Source of the DNA: Aureococcus anophagefferens
Lineage: Eukaryota > Sar > Pelagophyceae > Pelagomonadales > Pelagomonadaceae
NCBI RefSeq assembly: GCF_000186865.1
Contig: NW_008705583.1
Coordinates: 189,673-253,672, forward strand
Direction of reading: 5' to 3'
DNA: 64,000 nt
Position 1 is the stretch's first letter. The number at the start of each line of letters is the position of its first letter. Made by a program: the position numbers and the translations under genes. Below, piece after piece: positions 36,766-46,946 of the stretch. The notes beneath the pieces were generated by a model that saw only the letters and a list, made by a program, of their open reading frames with translations, searched no databases and was not told the DNA's origin.

Positions 36766-39700
36766 ATGGAGGCCGCGGGCACTCGTCTGTTGGACGAGTC
36801 GCAGCCCTTTGATGTGGCCATCTTCGATGGGGTCGTGTCGGCGTCGTACGACCCGCGGCATCCCGAGCGGAGCATGGCGAACGAGATCCTCATGAAGCTG
36901 CGCGAGCAGTCCAACGCCTGGGCCAAGGCGGACGCGATCATCGAGAACTCGACGCTTCCGCAGGGGCGGTTCTTCGGGCTCATGGCCCTGGACGACGCGA
37001 TCAACACGCGCGCGCCGGCGCCGCCGCACCGCGCGCGCCTTCGAGAGCGGGGGCGCGCGCCGGGACGCCGCCCCGGCCGCGCGCGCGCGCGCGCGCGGAA
37101 ACGAACAAAGGCCCGACGTCCCCTCCGCGGCGCAGGCGGTGGAAGATCCTGCCCGAGGAGCAGCGCGTGGGCATCAAGGGCTTCATCGTGAACAAGATCA
37201 TCCAGCTCAGCAGCGACGAGGCGACGGCGAGCGCCGAGCGGACGATGATCCACCAGATGAACAAGGTGCTCGTGTCGATCCTCAAGCAGGAGTGGCCGCA
37301 CAACTGGCCGTCGTTCATCGGCGACGTCTGCGGCGCGAGCCGCACGTCCGAGGTGCTCTGCGAGAACAACATGCACATCCTGCGCCTCCTGTCCGAGGAG
37401 GTCTTCGACTTCAGCAAGGACGCGATGACGACGGCGAAGATCCGCACGATGAAGGAGTCGCTCAACGCCGAGTTCGCGCAGATCTTCCGGCTCTGCGAGT
37501 TCGTGCTCGGCGCGAGCTCGCGGCCCAAGCTCATCGACGCGACGCTGGGCACGCTCAAGGCCTTCCTCTCCTGGATCCCCCTGGGCTACCTCTTCGAGAC
37601 GCCGCTCGTGCAGACGCTCGTGGAGCGGTTCTTCGCGGCGGCGCAGTTCCGCAACGCGGCGCTCGAGTGCCTCACGGAGATCGCGTCGCTCTCCGACCTC
37701 GAGCCCAAGTACGACGAGGCCTTCGTGCGCCTCTACGTCGGCGCGCTCCAGGCCCTGGGGCAGATCGTGCCGCGCGACGCGTCGCTGGCGGCGGCGTTCG
37801 ACGCGGCGAGCGGCCGCGACGCGGACCAGCTCTTCGTGAGCCGGCTGGCGCTCTTCTTCAGCGGCTTCTTCAAGGCGCATTTGCGGCTCGTGGAGACGCG
37901 GGAGCACGGCCAGGCGCTCCTCGAGGGGCTGCAGTACCTCGTGCGCATCTCGGCCGTGCCGGACAACGAGGTCTTCCAGATCTGCCTCGACTACTGGCAC
38001 GCCTTCTCCCAGGACCTGTACGCGTCGGAGACGGGGCGGCCCGTGGGCGCGCCGCGGCCGGGCGCGCCGCCCGCCGAGGGCGAGGACGGCTTCGACGCGG
38101 CGGCGCCCGACGCGCCGGCGGCGCTGAACCTCGGCGGCGCGGCGCCGAACCGCTTCGGCGGCGGGCCCGCGGGCGGGGCCGCGGGGCCCAACGCGGACCG
38201 CAAGGCGTTGTTCCAGCACGGGGGCCTGCTCTCGCAGGCGCGCTTGGTCATCATCAGCCGCATGTCCAAGCCCGAGGAGGTGCTGGTGGTCGAGGACGAG
38301 AACGGCGAGATCGTCCGCGAGATGTTCAAGGACACGGAGGCCATCGCCCAGTACAAGACCATGCGCGAGACGCTCGTGTATCTGACGCACCTCAACTACG
38401 ACGACACGGAGTCGATCATGCTCGACAAGCTCGCGCTCCAGGTCGACGGCACGGAGTGGTCCTGGGCGAATTTGAACACGCTCTGCTGGGCCATCGGGTC
38501 CATCTCCGGGGCCATGAGCGAGGACGAGGAGAAGCGGTTCCTCGTGACGGTCATCAAGGACCTGCTGGGGCTCTGCGAGGTGAAGCGCGGCAAGGGCAAC
38601 AAGGCGTGCATCGCGTCGAACATCATGTACGTCGTCGGCCAGTACCCGCGGTTCCTCCGGGCCCACTGGAAGTTCCTCAAGACCGTCGTGAACAAGCTCT
38701 TCGAGTTCATGCACGAGCTCCACCCGGGCGTCCAGGACATGGCCTGCGACACGTTCCTCAAGATCGCGCTCAAGTGCAAGCGCAAGTTCGTGACGCAGCA
38801 GCCGGGCGAGGCGCGGCCCTTCGCGCGGGATCTGGTCGCGCAGCTCCCCGCGATCATCTCGGATTTGGAGCCCCACCAGGTCCACGCCTTCTACGAGGCG
38901 ACGGCGTGCCTCCTGAGCGACCGCGGCGGCCACCCGTCCGTCGCCGCGCAGCGGCCCGCCTTACTCGCGCAGCTCATGGCTCTACCGAACGACGCGTGGC
39001 GGCGCATCACGCACGACGCGCAGCAGAACCCGGCGACGCTCGTCAACCCGGACACGGTGCGCGACGTCGCGAAGATCGTCAAGACGCACCGCATGGTCTG
39101 CGGCGCGTGCGGGCCCCTGTACGTGACGCAGCTGGGGGCGTGCTATTTGGACCTGCTCAACGTCTACCGCGCGTACTCGGAGGCCGTGTCGTCCGCCGTG
39201 CAGCAGCACGGCGACCTCGCGACGCGCCACGCGGACGTGCGGGCTCTGCGGGCGGCGAAGCGCGAGATCCTGCGGCTGCTGACGACCTTCGTCGAGAAGT
39301 GCGGCGAGCCCGAGGCGCCCCCGCCGCTCGTCGCGACGTCCTTCGTGCCGCCGCTGCTCGAGCCCGTGCTCAACGACTACCGGCGGTCCATCGTCGAGGC
39401 GCGCGACAGCGACGTGCTGAACCTGCTGGCCGCGACGGTGGACAAGCTGCGGGATCTGGTGGCCAACGAGGTGCCGCGCGTGCTCGACGCCGTCTTCGAG
39501 CCGACGCTGCGCATGATCACGCGCAACTTCGAGGACTTCCCGGAGCACCGGCTCGCGTTCTTCAAGCTCTTGAAGGCCGTGAACACGCACTGCTTCGCGG
39601 CCCTCTTCGCCATCCCCGTGGCCCACCACAAGCTCGTCGTCGACAGCGTCGTCTGGGCGTTCAAGCACACGGAGCGCAACGTCGCGGACACGGGCCTGGA

Positions 39701-40244
39701 GATCCTCTACGAGCTGCTGCTCAACGTCGGCCGGACCGTGGACGACGCGAAGCAGCCCTTCTACCGCGCCTTCGTGCTGCCCCTCATCCAGGACGTGCTC
39801 GCGGTCATGACGGACCGGCTCCACAAGAGCGGCTTCAAGATGCACGCGACGCTCCTCCGCCACCTCTTCCACCTCGTCGAGGCGGGCCACGTGACGGCGC
39901 CCCTCTTCGACGACCCGACCAAGTACCCGTCGAACCAGGCCTTCCTCCGGGACCACGTCGCGAACCTCCTGAGCACGTCGTTCCCGAACCTGAGCCGCCA
40001 GCAGATCGTCGACTTCGTCGTCGGCCTCTTCGATCTGCGCATGGACCTGCCGACGTTCAAGACGCACCTCCGCGACTTCCTCATCCAGCTCAAGGAGTTC
40101 AGCGAGCAGAACAACCAGGACCTCTACTCCGAGGAGCGCGCGGCCCAGCAGGTCGCCGTCGCGGAGCAGCAGAACGCCGCGCGCCTCGCGGTCCCGGGCC
40201 TCGTGAACCCGCACGACCGCCCCATGGACGACGACGACCTGTGA
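36766..40244 (+). CDS. XPO1: Exportin-1 (CRM1)
   Basis: Exons 36766-37007 and 37136-40244 give 1116 residues (family about 1070-1080). It carries leucine-rich nuclear-export-signal cargo out of the nucleus with Ran-GTP. The sequence follows CRM1 throughout: [83 protein letters not shown] and [21 protein letters not shown]. The cysteine in DMACDTF is the one leptomycin B alkylates in sensitive species. A Pro/Gly/Ala-rich insert around residue 330 explains the extra length. The single intron has no possible GT donor; the frame needs AAC AC|GCGCGC and CGCAG|GCGG. It is otherwise uninterrupted. Confidence 0.97.
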
Positions 40245-40366
40245 TCGCCGCGCCCAGACCACGCCCCCCTCGCGCGCTCTCCGACACCCCCCGAAACCAA
40301 AAGCAAGATCCGCCGCGTAACGCGCAGAAAAGTCGACCCGCGAGTTGGTGGGGTCGCTTCGAAGGG

Positions 40367-40430
40367 CGGAGACATGCGGTTAGGTAGGCGTCTGTCAACT
40401 CGGGGGCGGGGAACAGTGGGGGATGCGGCG
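40367..40430. repeat. Dispersed repeat, copy A (downstream of the solute-binding gene)
   Basis: GGAGACATGCGGTTAGGTAG, GGCGTCTGTCAACT, GGGGAACAG and TGCGGCGCGC occur here in the same order as at 42415-42472. Both copies lie just past the stop codon of a minus-strand gene. Confidence 0.65.
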
Positions 40431-40496
40431 CGCTGGCGCCCCTGCGGGCCCAGCGCGGCGGGTCCTTGGGCCTTTGGCTCTGGCGCGCGCGCGCGC

Positions 40497-42257
40497 CTAG
40501 AGGAGCGCCGCGGCGAGGAGGCCCGCGGCGACGAGCGCGATCGTCGCGCGGATGCCGGCGGCGCCGTCGACGTCGAGGGCCGTCGGCGCGGACGTCGTCT
40601 CGGCGACGAAGAGGTCCGCGCGGATGACGTAGTAGTCGGAGCCCCACGGCGTGTACCCGTCCCAGCCGGGGTAGGCGTCGTCGCCGAGCATGCGGTCGCT
40701 GAGGGAGACGTGCCACTCGGGCGTCACGAGGTTGGACACGGCCATGTCGTCGAGGATCGCCTCGTGGGCGTAAGCGAGCGCGGAGACGCGCGCGTCGTGG
40801 TCGTCCTCGTCCGACATCGTGTCGATGAGCGCGTCCACCGTCGACGAGTTGAGGCCCGCGTGGTTGCTGCCCCCGTCGGAGCGGAAGAAGGCGTTGAGGA
40901 ACCAGGCCGGGTCGCCCGCGGGCAGCGTGTTCTGGGCCCAGAGGAGGAGGTCGAAGTCGCCCTCGTCGAGGCGCGCGACGACCTCGGACCAGTCGTCGGA
41001 CTCGGACCGGTCGCCGTCCATGGTCATGATCGCGTTGCACTTGATGCCCACGGCGCTCAGCGAATCGCAGATGGGCGTCTGCATCGTGCCGAGGTCCGGG
41101 CGGAACGCGTAGGCGACGAGGTCGATCGTCAGGTTCTCGCCGCCCTTCATGCGGACGCCCGTCGACGAGTCCAGCGCCCAGCCCGCCGCGTCCAGCAGCG
41201 CCTCGGCGCCGCTCTCGTCGGCGTAGGACTCGCCGAGGTCGCTCTGGTACCACGGCGTGTAGTCGGGGAAGAGGGACCGCGTGCCGTGGCCGCCGGCGAG
41301 CGCCTGGGACACGGCGTCGCGGTCGACGGCGAGGTCGATGGCCTGGCGCACGTTGACGTCGTCGATGGCCCGGCCGCCGTTGTTGCCGACGTTGTGGAAA
41401 ATGCCGTCGACGCCGCGGACGTCGGAGAGCGTGTCCGAGTCCGCGGGCAGGTGGAAGCCGATGTCGACCTCGAGGTTCTCCGAGGCCGTGGCCAGCGCGT
41501 CGGAGCTGGCGTACTTCTTGAGGAGGATGTCGGGGCGGTCCGAGGCCTGGGGGTAGTACCTACAAGGACGCGTTCCTTCTCCGCCGGGTTTCCAGAGACG
41601 CGGCGGCGGTACGTGTTCGGCACGAGGTCGATGTGGTCGCCGGAGACGAACGCGTCGACCTTGTAGGGGCCCGTGAAGACGTAGTCCGAGCCGTCGAGCA
41701 TCCAGATCGTGAAGACCCACTCGGCGAGCACCGAGTCCATGACGTGCGTCGACTCGTCGGACTCGATGGAGATCGTGACGTCGTCGAGCGCGGTCACCGT
41801 CCAGCTCCCGACGGTCGCCTGCGCGTTCGAGTTGACGCTGTTGATGGTGTTGAGGCAGTCGGCGACGTGCGTCGCCGTGACGAGCGTGCCGTCGGAGAAG
41901 TAGTAGTCCGACTTGATCGTCGCCTCCCAGACCTGCGGGCGCGCGTTCCGACGCGGGCGGGGGGCAGCCCCGGGCGCGACGCGCGTCGGGTTCGTCGACG
42001 CTGCCCTTTGCGTATTCGCTCACCCAGGTGACACTCTCCGCCACCTGGCCGACGATCTCGCCGTCCTCGTTGACCGTGAAGAGGTTCTCGGAGATGCCGT
42101 GGCTCGTCAAGCTCCATCCGTTGCTGCCCGGCGTGGGGTCGATGGCCGAAACCATCGAGCTCGTGCCCACGATGACCGTGTCGTCCGCGTGCGCCGCCGG
42201 CGCGGCGAGCACCAAGGCGAGGAGCACGGCGCGCGCGTGGGTAATCAAGGCTGCCAT
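40497..42257 (-). CDS. Family-5 (peptide/nickel type) extracellular solute-binding protein with C-terminal anchor
   Basis: Exons 42257-42000, 41932-41613 and 41559-40497 give about 546 residues. A signal peptide (ITHARAVLLALVLAAPAAHA) precedes a full SBP_bac_5 type fold: SHGISENLFTVNEDGEIVGQ, YYFSDGTLVTATHVADCLNT, FTGPYKVDAFVSGDHIDLV, DDVNVRQAIDLAVDRDAVSQ, YTPWYQSDLGESYADESGAE and LLLWAQNTLPAGDPAWFLNA. The end has a hydrophobic stretch (IRATIALVAAGLLAAALL) with no cytoplasmic tail, which looks like a GPI signal. The family is bacterial ABC-importer periplasmic proteins, so bacterial ancestry is inferred, with introns gained since. Exon 1 may end 12 bp earlier at a GC donor (Y|GCAAAG), which aligns better. 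Confidence 0.8.
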   Translation of the reverse strand: MAALITHARAVLLALVLAAPAAHADDTVIVGTSSMVSAIDPTPGSNGWSLTSHGISENLFTVNEDGEIVGQVAESVTWVSEYAKGSVDEPDARRARGCPPPASERAPAGLGGDDQVGLLLLRRHARHGDARRRLPQHHQQRQLERAGDRRELDGDRARRRHDLHRVRRVDARHGLGARRVGLHDLDARRLGLRLHGPLQGRRVRLRRPHRPRAEHVPPPRLWKPGGEGTRPCRYYPQASDRPDILLKKYASSDALATASENLEVDIGFHLPADSDTLSDVRGVDGIFHNVGNNGGRAIDDVNVRQAIDLAVDRDAVSQALAGGHGTRSLFPDYTPWYQSDLGESYADESGAEALLDAAGWALDSSTGVRMKGGENLTIDLVAYAFRPDLGTMQTPICDSLSAVGIKCNAIMTMDGDRSESDDWSEVVARLDEGDFDLLLWAQNTLPAGDPAWFLNAFFRSDGGSNHAGLNSSTVDALIDTMSDEDDHDARVSALAYAHEAILDDMAVSNLVTPEWHVSLSDRMLGDDAYPGWDGYTPWGSDYYVIRADLFVAETTSAPTALDVDGAAGIRATIALVAAGLLAAALL

Positions 42258-42414
42258 TGTCTACTAGTGTCGGACCCGTCTGAATAGAATTCGATCCTTG
42301 ACTGCGATTCGCGCGCGCGCGATTCTGTCTGGATGTTGACCTTCCGACTCGGAGTTCAGTTTATGTTGAACGGGCCGTGAAAACACGCCGCCCGGCCGAG
42401 TCCAGGACAATCGG

Positions 42415-42472
42415 GAGACATGGAGGTTAGGGGCGTCTGTCAACTGAGAAGGGGAACAGCGGGGACTTGCGC
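42415..42472. repeat. Dispersed repeat, copy B (downstream of triosephosphate isomerase)
   Basis: Partner of 40367-40430 (GGAGACATGGAGGTTAGGGG, GGCGTCTGTCAACT, GGGGAACAG). It lies 37 bp beyond the isomerase stop codon. Confidence 0.65.
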
Positions 42473-42508
42473 GCATGCGGCGCGCCGGGGGGCGGGGTCG
42501 GGGCGCGC

Positions 42509-43386
42509 CTACTCGGGCTTCGCGGCGACGGCGGCGATGCCCGTGATGAACTCGGCCTTGAGCGACGCGCCGCCGATGAGGCCGCCGTCGATGTCGGGCT
42601 GCTTGAGGAGGCCCTCGGCGTTGGCGCCCTTCATGGAGCCGCCGTACTGGATGCGCGTGGCCTTGGCGACGGCCTCGTTGACGTTCGCGGCGAGCCACTT
42701 GCGGATGGACGCGTGGACCTCCTGGGCCTGGTCCGGCGTCGCCGTCTTGCCCGTGCCGATGGCCCAGACGGGCTCGTAGGCGATGGCGATCTTCGCCCAC
42801 TCCGCGTCGGAGAACTTGCCCTTGAGCGCGCCCATGTGGTCGTCGAGGACGACGGCGTCGATCTTGCCCGCCTCGCGCTCCTCCAAAGTCTCGCCGACGC
42901 AGACCATGACGGAGAGGCCCGCGTCGAGGGCCGCCTTGGTCTTCGTCGCGACGAGGGCCGACGACTCCTTCTGGTTCGTCCGCCGCTCGCTGTGGCCGAC
43001 GATGACCCACTTGACGCCGAAATCCGCGAGCATGCCCGCGCTCAGCTCGCCCGTGTAGGCGCCGTCGCCCGTGGCGCTGCAGTCCTGGGCGGCGACGGCG
43101 ATGTCCTGGCGGAGCGTCGCGAGCACGGAGCCGATGTGCACGCTCGGCACGCCGACGACGACCTCGACCCACGCCTAAGGAACGACGTGATTTTTTTGGG
43201 AAGCGCGCCATGGCACGCCGGGGTGCGTGCGGGGATGGGGCCCGCCTCGTTGAGCGTCTTGACGAGCGCCGCGGTCGACGCCTTGGTGCCGTTGCACTTC
43301 CAGTTGCCGCCGATGAGGTACTTCTTGCCGTCGAAAGCCGCCTGCGGCGCCCCGGGTGGCCCACCAGCGCCGACGAAGGCTTGCAT
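42509..43386 (-). CDS. Triosephosphate isomerase
   Basis: Exons 43386-43231 and 43174-42509 give 273 residues. It interconverts glyceraldehyde 3-phosphate and dihydroxyacetone phosphate. All catalytic blocks are present: GGNWKCNG (Asn, Lys), VIVGHSERR (His), IAYEPVWAIGTGKTA (Glu) and YGGSMKGANA (phosphate loop). A 20-residue N-terminal extension (QAFVGAGGPPGAPQAAFDG) precedes the barrel. An in-frame ATG at 43572 would add 62 residues and could encode targeting, but that part looks non-coding. The 56-bp intron needs a GC donor (CCC|GCACGC, phase 0) with the acceptor TTAG|GCG. No GT in the right phase exists. Confidence 0.95.
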
Positions 43387-43935
43387 CTTCGACTGCGGCG
43401 CGCGCGCGGCACGCTCGCGCGGCGATTCCGGCCGTGCACCGCGCGGGCGGGGCCGCGCGGGACCCACGTGGCCTCCGGATCCGCTGGCGTGGCTGGGATC
43501 GGCGAGCGGTGCGGCGCCGCTTTCTTCGCGCGCGCGCCCCGGGAAAAAGAGTGTGGCGCGCGTGATCAACACTGGTGCGCACGACGAGAGAAGCCATGGT
43601 GTTAAACGGGGACGAAGAGCGGTGTGCGAGCGGCTGGTGGAAAGATGCGCGGCTTTGGCAGCTTGGCGGCGCGACGTTGCCGAAGCGGCTCGCCCAGCAC
43701 CTCAACGAGCCACATCAGCACATCTTGACGCGACATTGCTGTTTGACCGAAGCTGTCCCGGCGGCCCCGGCTACGCTCGGCCGCCGCGCCGCTGCGCGGC
43801 ATCGGGCGGGCGACCACGAAAAGCGGCGTCGCGGGCCCCTACCGCCTTCGCGGCCGGCTCGCGACGACCGCGGGCTCACGCGTTGGGTCTTCTACTTTGT
43901 TATTTTCTCGGGCGCGCCCCCGTCCCGGGGATCGC
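43387..43935. other. 549-bp intergenic stretch without a supported gene
   Basis: Between two minus-strand genes. Small frames exist on both strands (for example minus 43602-43817 with SRQDVLMWLVEVLGEPLRQ) but none shows family similarity. It should contain the isomerase promoter and the 3' end of the TspO-like transcript. Confidence 0.45.
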
Positions 43936-44834
43936 TCACTTGCCGCCGCGGATGGTCGTCGCCTCGAGCTGGAGGAGGTAGGCGAACTTCGTCTTCGCCG
44001 AGTCGCCGTCGGACGCCGCCGGGTAGAGCGGCTTCCGGCCGTTGAGGAGCCAGATGTTCGCGGTGAGGACGCACGCCACGGAGATCCACGCGAGCGACGG
44101 CGCGAGGACGAGGCCGGCCGCGGGCGCCGCCGACTCGCGGAAGAGCTGGACGGCCCGGAGCACGCTGCCCCAGACGGCGAGGCACCCGATCGCGGACACG
44201 CCGAGGCGCTTCTCGACGTTCGTGACCGTGTTCCACGTGTCGCCGATGCAGAGGTGGAGCATGAGGGCCTCGAGCGGCGCCGACCGGAGGGCCCCGGCGT
44301 AGACCATCGTCGCCGCCGTCGCGCGGAGCGCCGTGATCGTCAGCCAGATGAACGGGAACGCGATGCCCGGCGGCGTCCACGCGGGCCGCTTCACCTCCAC
44401 GGGCGTCGCCTTGCCCGCCATGCCCTCGCGGTTCGGCCGCGAGTTGTCCAGCAGCGAGAAGACGCGGCTCCGCAGCGACAGGAAGCAGAACGTCGCCCAG
44501 ACGACGGGCGCCGGCAGCGCGAACGGCAGCGCGTCGACGGCGGACGCGGCGCCGAGGAGCAGCCCGAACTGGGCGCCCGTGGCGGCGACGTACTTGGCGA
44601 CCTCCCGGGCCGCGTAGGCCGTCTTCGACGACGGCGCCGCGGGCGGCGCGGGCGGCGCCAGGCGGCACCCAAAGTCGTAGAAGGACACGACGCCAGTTTT
44701 GGCGCACGCGTCGCGCCACTCGGCGACGCTCGCGGCGCGCAGCGGCGTCTGCGGCGCGCGATGTGCCGGAGCGGCGCGCGGAAGGCGCCGACGGCCGAGA
44801 CGGCGAGGAGCGCGCGCAAGATCCGCATAGCCAT
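43936..44834 (-). CDS. TspO/MBR-like protein with plastid targeting peptide (one apparent frameshift)
   Basis: The ATG at 44834 opens MAMRILRALLAVSAVGAFRAP, a signal peptide followed by a phenylalanine-type transit motif. About 24 codons later the frame must shift by one base (near 44765) to join ASVAEWRDACAKTGVVSFYD and the main domain. There is too little room for an intron, so sequence error or a disabled copy is likely. The domain has WTPPGIAFPFIWLTITALRA, CIGDTWNTVTNVEKRLG, SAIGCLAVWGSVLRAVQLF and WISVACVLTANIWLLNG, which fits the five-helix TspO fold (W-P, W, GD/N-x-WN). TspO proteins bind tetrapyrroles and lipids. About 300 residues. Confidence 0.7.
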
Positions 44835-45153
44835 CGGAGCGCTGGCTCAGTCGGCGAGCCGCCACAGCCACTGCCGCAGGCCACCGGCCGCGGCGCGCGC
44901 GCGGGGGGCCGTCTCGACGGCGCGGCGCGGGCCAGCAGCGTACGGGCATGGACGAGGAGGTCGCGGCGCTCGCGCGCGTCTCCGGGTGCGCCGTCAGGCG
45001 GACGGGCGAGAACTCAGCGTCCAAAACACACCCCACATCGCCCGCACGATGACGACCCCTTATTCCTCGTTTCCGAAAGGCCGCAGCCGCTGAAAAGCGC
45101 GCGAGTGGCTCTTCATGAGACTTCCGTCAAACTGACGCTAATCTTCTCACCGA

Positions 45154-46074
45154 GTGCTGATTCGCTCGCTCGCTCGCGTCGACGCCGCGCTTCCGCCGCG
45201 CGACCCGCCAACCCCGCGCGCAGGCCAGAGGCTCGACACGCCCGCGCACATTTTACGCCAAACGCTTCGGGGGTTGGGTTTTTCGGGCGACGACGTCAAC
45301 GAGCGAGACGATGAGAACGACGGTGCCCGTCCCCTGCACGAGGCAGCCCGTCGTGGGCACGAATGCGCGGTCGCATTGCTCCTCGCTGCCGGCGCGGAAG
45401 TGGATGCTGGGGATGACGGCGGCGTTGTAGCTCTTCACCTGGCATGTATGGAGTGTCGGACCCCGGACATCGTCAGACTTCTTCTGGAGGCGAACGCCGA
45501 CGTGAACAAGCGCGACATAGACGGCTCGACGCCACTTCACTGGGCGATCAATGGGCTTTATTCTGATCGGGAGACTATTGCCTGCGTGAGGTTGCTACTC
45601 GAGGCCGGCGCGGACGCGACCCTGCAAGATAGACAAGGATTTACGCCTCTCCATAAGGCAGCTTATTACGGGAATGCCAGTGTCGCCAAAGCTCTGATCG
45701 CCGCGGGAGCTGATCCGAACGTGAAGGATCTCGTTTGCCAACGGGGCTCCCCATACGCTGTGGCGCTTGACCACGGTCACCGCCGCGTCCTTCGCGTGCT
45801 GCTCCAGCACGGTGCCGTCCCAGATGCGCACGTTTACCGCCGCCAGCCTCCCGTCGTGGTTGACTCTGTGGTCCACATCCCCCCCAGCGAAACCGCCTGG
45901 CTCTACCACGACCGGGTCGTCGCGGCAGGCGGCTACGACGCGCTCGTCAAGCAGCACCGGCGAATCCTCGCGAGCGTCGTCGACAAGGTCGTCGAGGCCA
46001 AGTTCGGCCGCCGCGCGCCGCAGGAGGTCTGCGCGCACGCCGCCCTGTTCATCGCGCCACCGGGTGGTTCGTAA
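45154..46074 (+). CDS. Ankyrin-repeat protein (5' end unresolved)
   Basis: Open frame of 306 codons beginning at a GTG; no in-frame ATG precedes the repeats because the two candidate ATGs (45049, 45115) run into stops. Four to five ankyrin repeats: ARPLHEAARRGHECAVALLL, ALHLACMECRTPDIVRLLLE, TPLHWAINGLYSDRETIACV, TPLHKAAYYGNASVAKALIA and SPYAVALDHGHRRVLRVLLQ. The C-terminal 80 residues (KQHRRILASVVDKVVEAKFG) are not recognised. Codons in the repeat part are less GC-biased than in neighbours. The true start may be in an upstream exon. Confidence 0.75.
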   Translation: MLIRSLARVDAALPPRDPPTPRAGQRLDTPAHILRQTLRGLGFSGDDVNERDDENDGARPLHEAARRGHECAVALLLAAGAEVDAGDDGGVVALHLACMECRTPDIVRLLLEANADVNKRDIDGSTPLHWAINGLYSDRETIACVRLLLEAGADATLQDRQGFTPLHKAAYYGNASVAKALIAAGADPNVKDLVCQRGSPYAVALDHGHRRVLRVLLQHGAVPDAHVYRRQPPVVVDSVVHIPPSETAWLYHDRVVAAGGYDALVKQHRRILASVVDKVVEAKFGRRAPQEVCAHAALFIAPPGGS

Positions 46075-46114
46075 GCACGAAGCACGTCCTAGAAAAACAC
46101 AACGACACACACTG

Positions 46115-46761
46115 TTAGAACAAAAACTCGAGCGTGTCCATGTCCTGGAGGAGCGGGACGCCCCAGTAGAACTCGCCGCGCTTCGCGTCCTGCATGAGCT
46201 CGTAGAAGTTGTCGAAGCTCATGGACGAGTTGATGACGGCGGCGAAGGTGTGGCCGCTGTAGAGCTCCGTGGACCGCGCCTGGTCCGACGCGACGAGGCG
46301 GTAGAAGTCCGCGACGTCGCAGCCCTGGGCCCGGATGAAGGCCTCGACCTTCTCCTCGAAGAGTTTTTTGAACCGGTTGTGGATCTCCGTGTGCTCCAGG
46401 AGGTACTCGCCTACGAAGCAGCGCGGTCGGCGCGGCCGCGGGACCCGAGAAACCGCGCCGCGGCGCGCCGTCCTTTCGATGCTCGTCGTCGAAGATGCTC
46501 GCGTTGTCGAAGGCGAACTTCTGCAGCGTCTCCTCGAGGTCGCTGTTCTCGTAGTAAAAGTCGAAGACGGCGCGCAGCAGGTCCTCGTCGGCGCCGCCGA
46601 GGCCGCCCTTGGCGTCGCCGCCGCCGCCGCCCTTGGCATCGTCGCCCTTGGCGCCGCCGCCCTTGGCGTCGTCGTCGTCGTCGTACTTGCCCTCGGACTT
46701 GGACCTGCGCGGACGCGTAACCGATTGCCGACGCCTCGGACGCTGCCCGGGCTCACTCCAT
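46115..46761 (-). CDS. Second BART-domain (ARL2/ARL3-binding) protein, three exons
   Basis: Exon 1 is only ATGGA (46761-46757). Exon 2 begins at 46704 and runs to 46454 (GT donor) or 46469 (GC donor). Exon 3 is 46410-46115. Joined, it starts [14 protein letters not shown], then a Lys/Gly/Ala spacer. The BART domain is [74 protein letters not shown] and [20 protein letters not shown]. It ends near [16 protein letters not shown]. About 183-188 residues. The role is as an Arl2/Arl3 effector. Confidence 0.75.
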
Positions 46762-46946
46762 CGCGCCGCGCGGCTTGAAATCCAATTCACCAACGAGGGA
46801 AACGTAAACAATATCATTGAAACTGATTTATCGACATCCGATCGGCAGCCCCGAGCGTGTGCAGCGTGCCTCGTTCCCGCGGCCCCGGCGGCCGTGCGAG
46901 GGGCCGGGGCGCCCCGGAGCGGCCCGTCGGCGGTCGGGGCGGCGCC

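Noticed and set aside
43602..43817. Small minus-strand frame with a plausible helix (SRQDVLMWLVEVLGEPL)
   Set aside because: No family, no conserved context, and alternative frames on the other strand are equally long.
46411..46468. A single definite donor for intron 2 of the second BART gene
   Set aside because: Both a GT (46453) and a GC (46468) donor keep the frame; the sequence alone does not decide.
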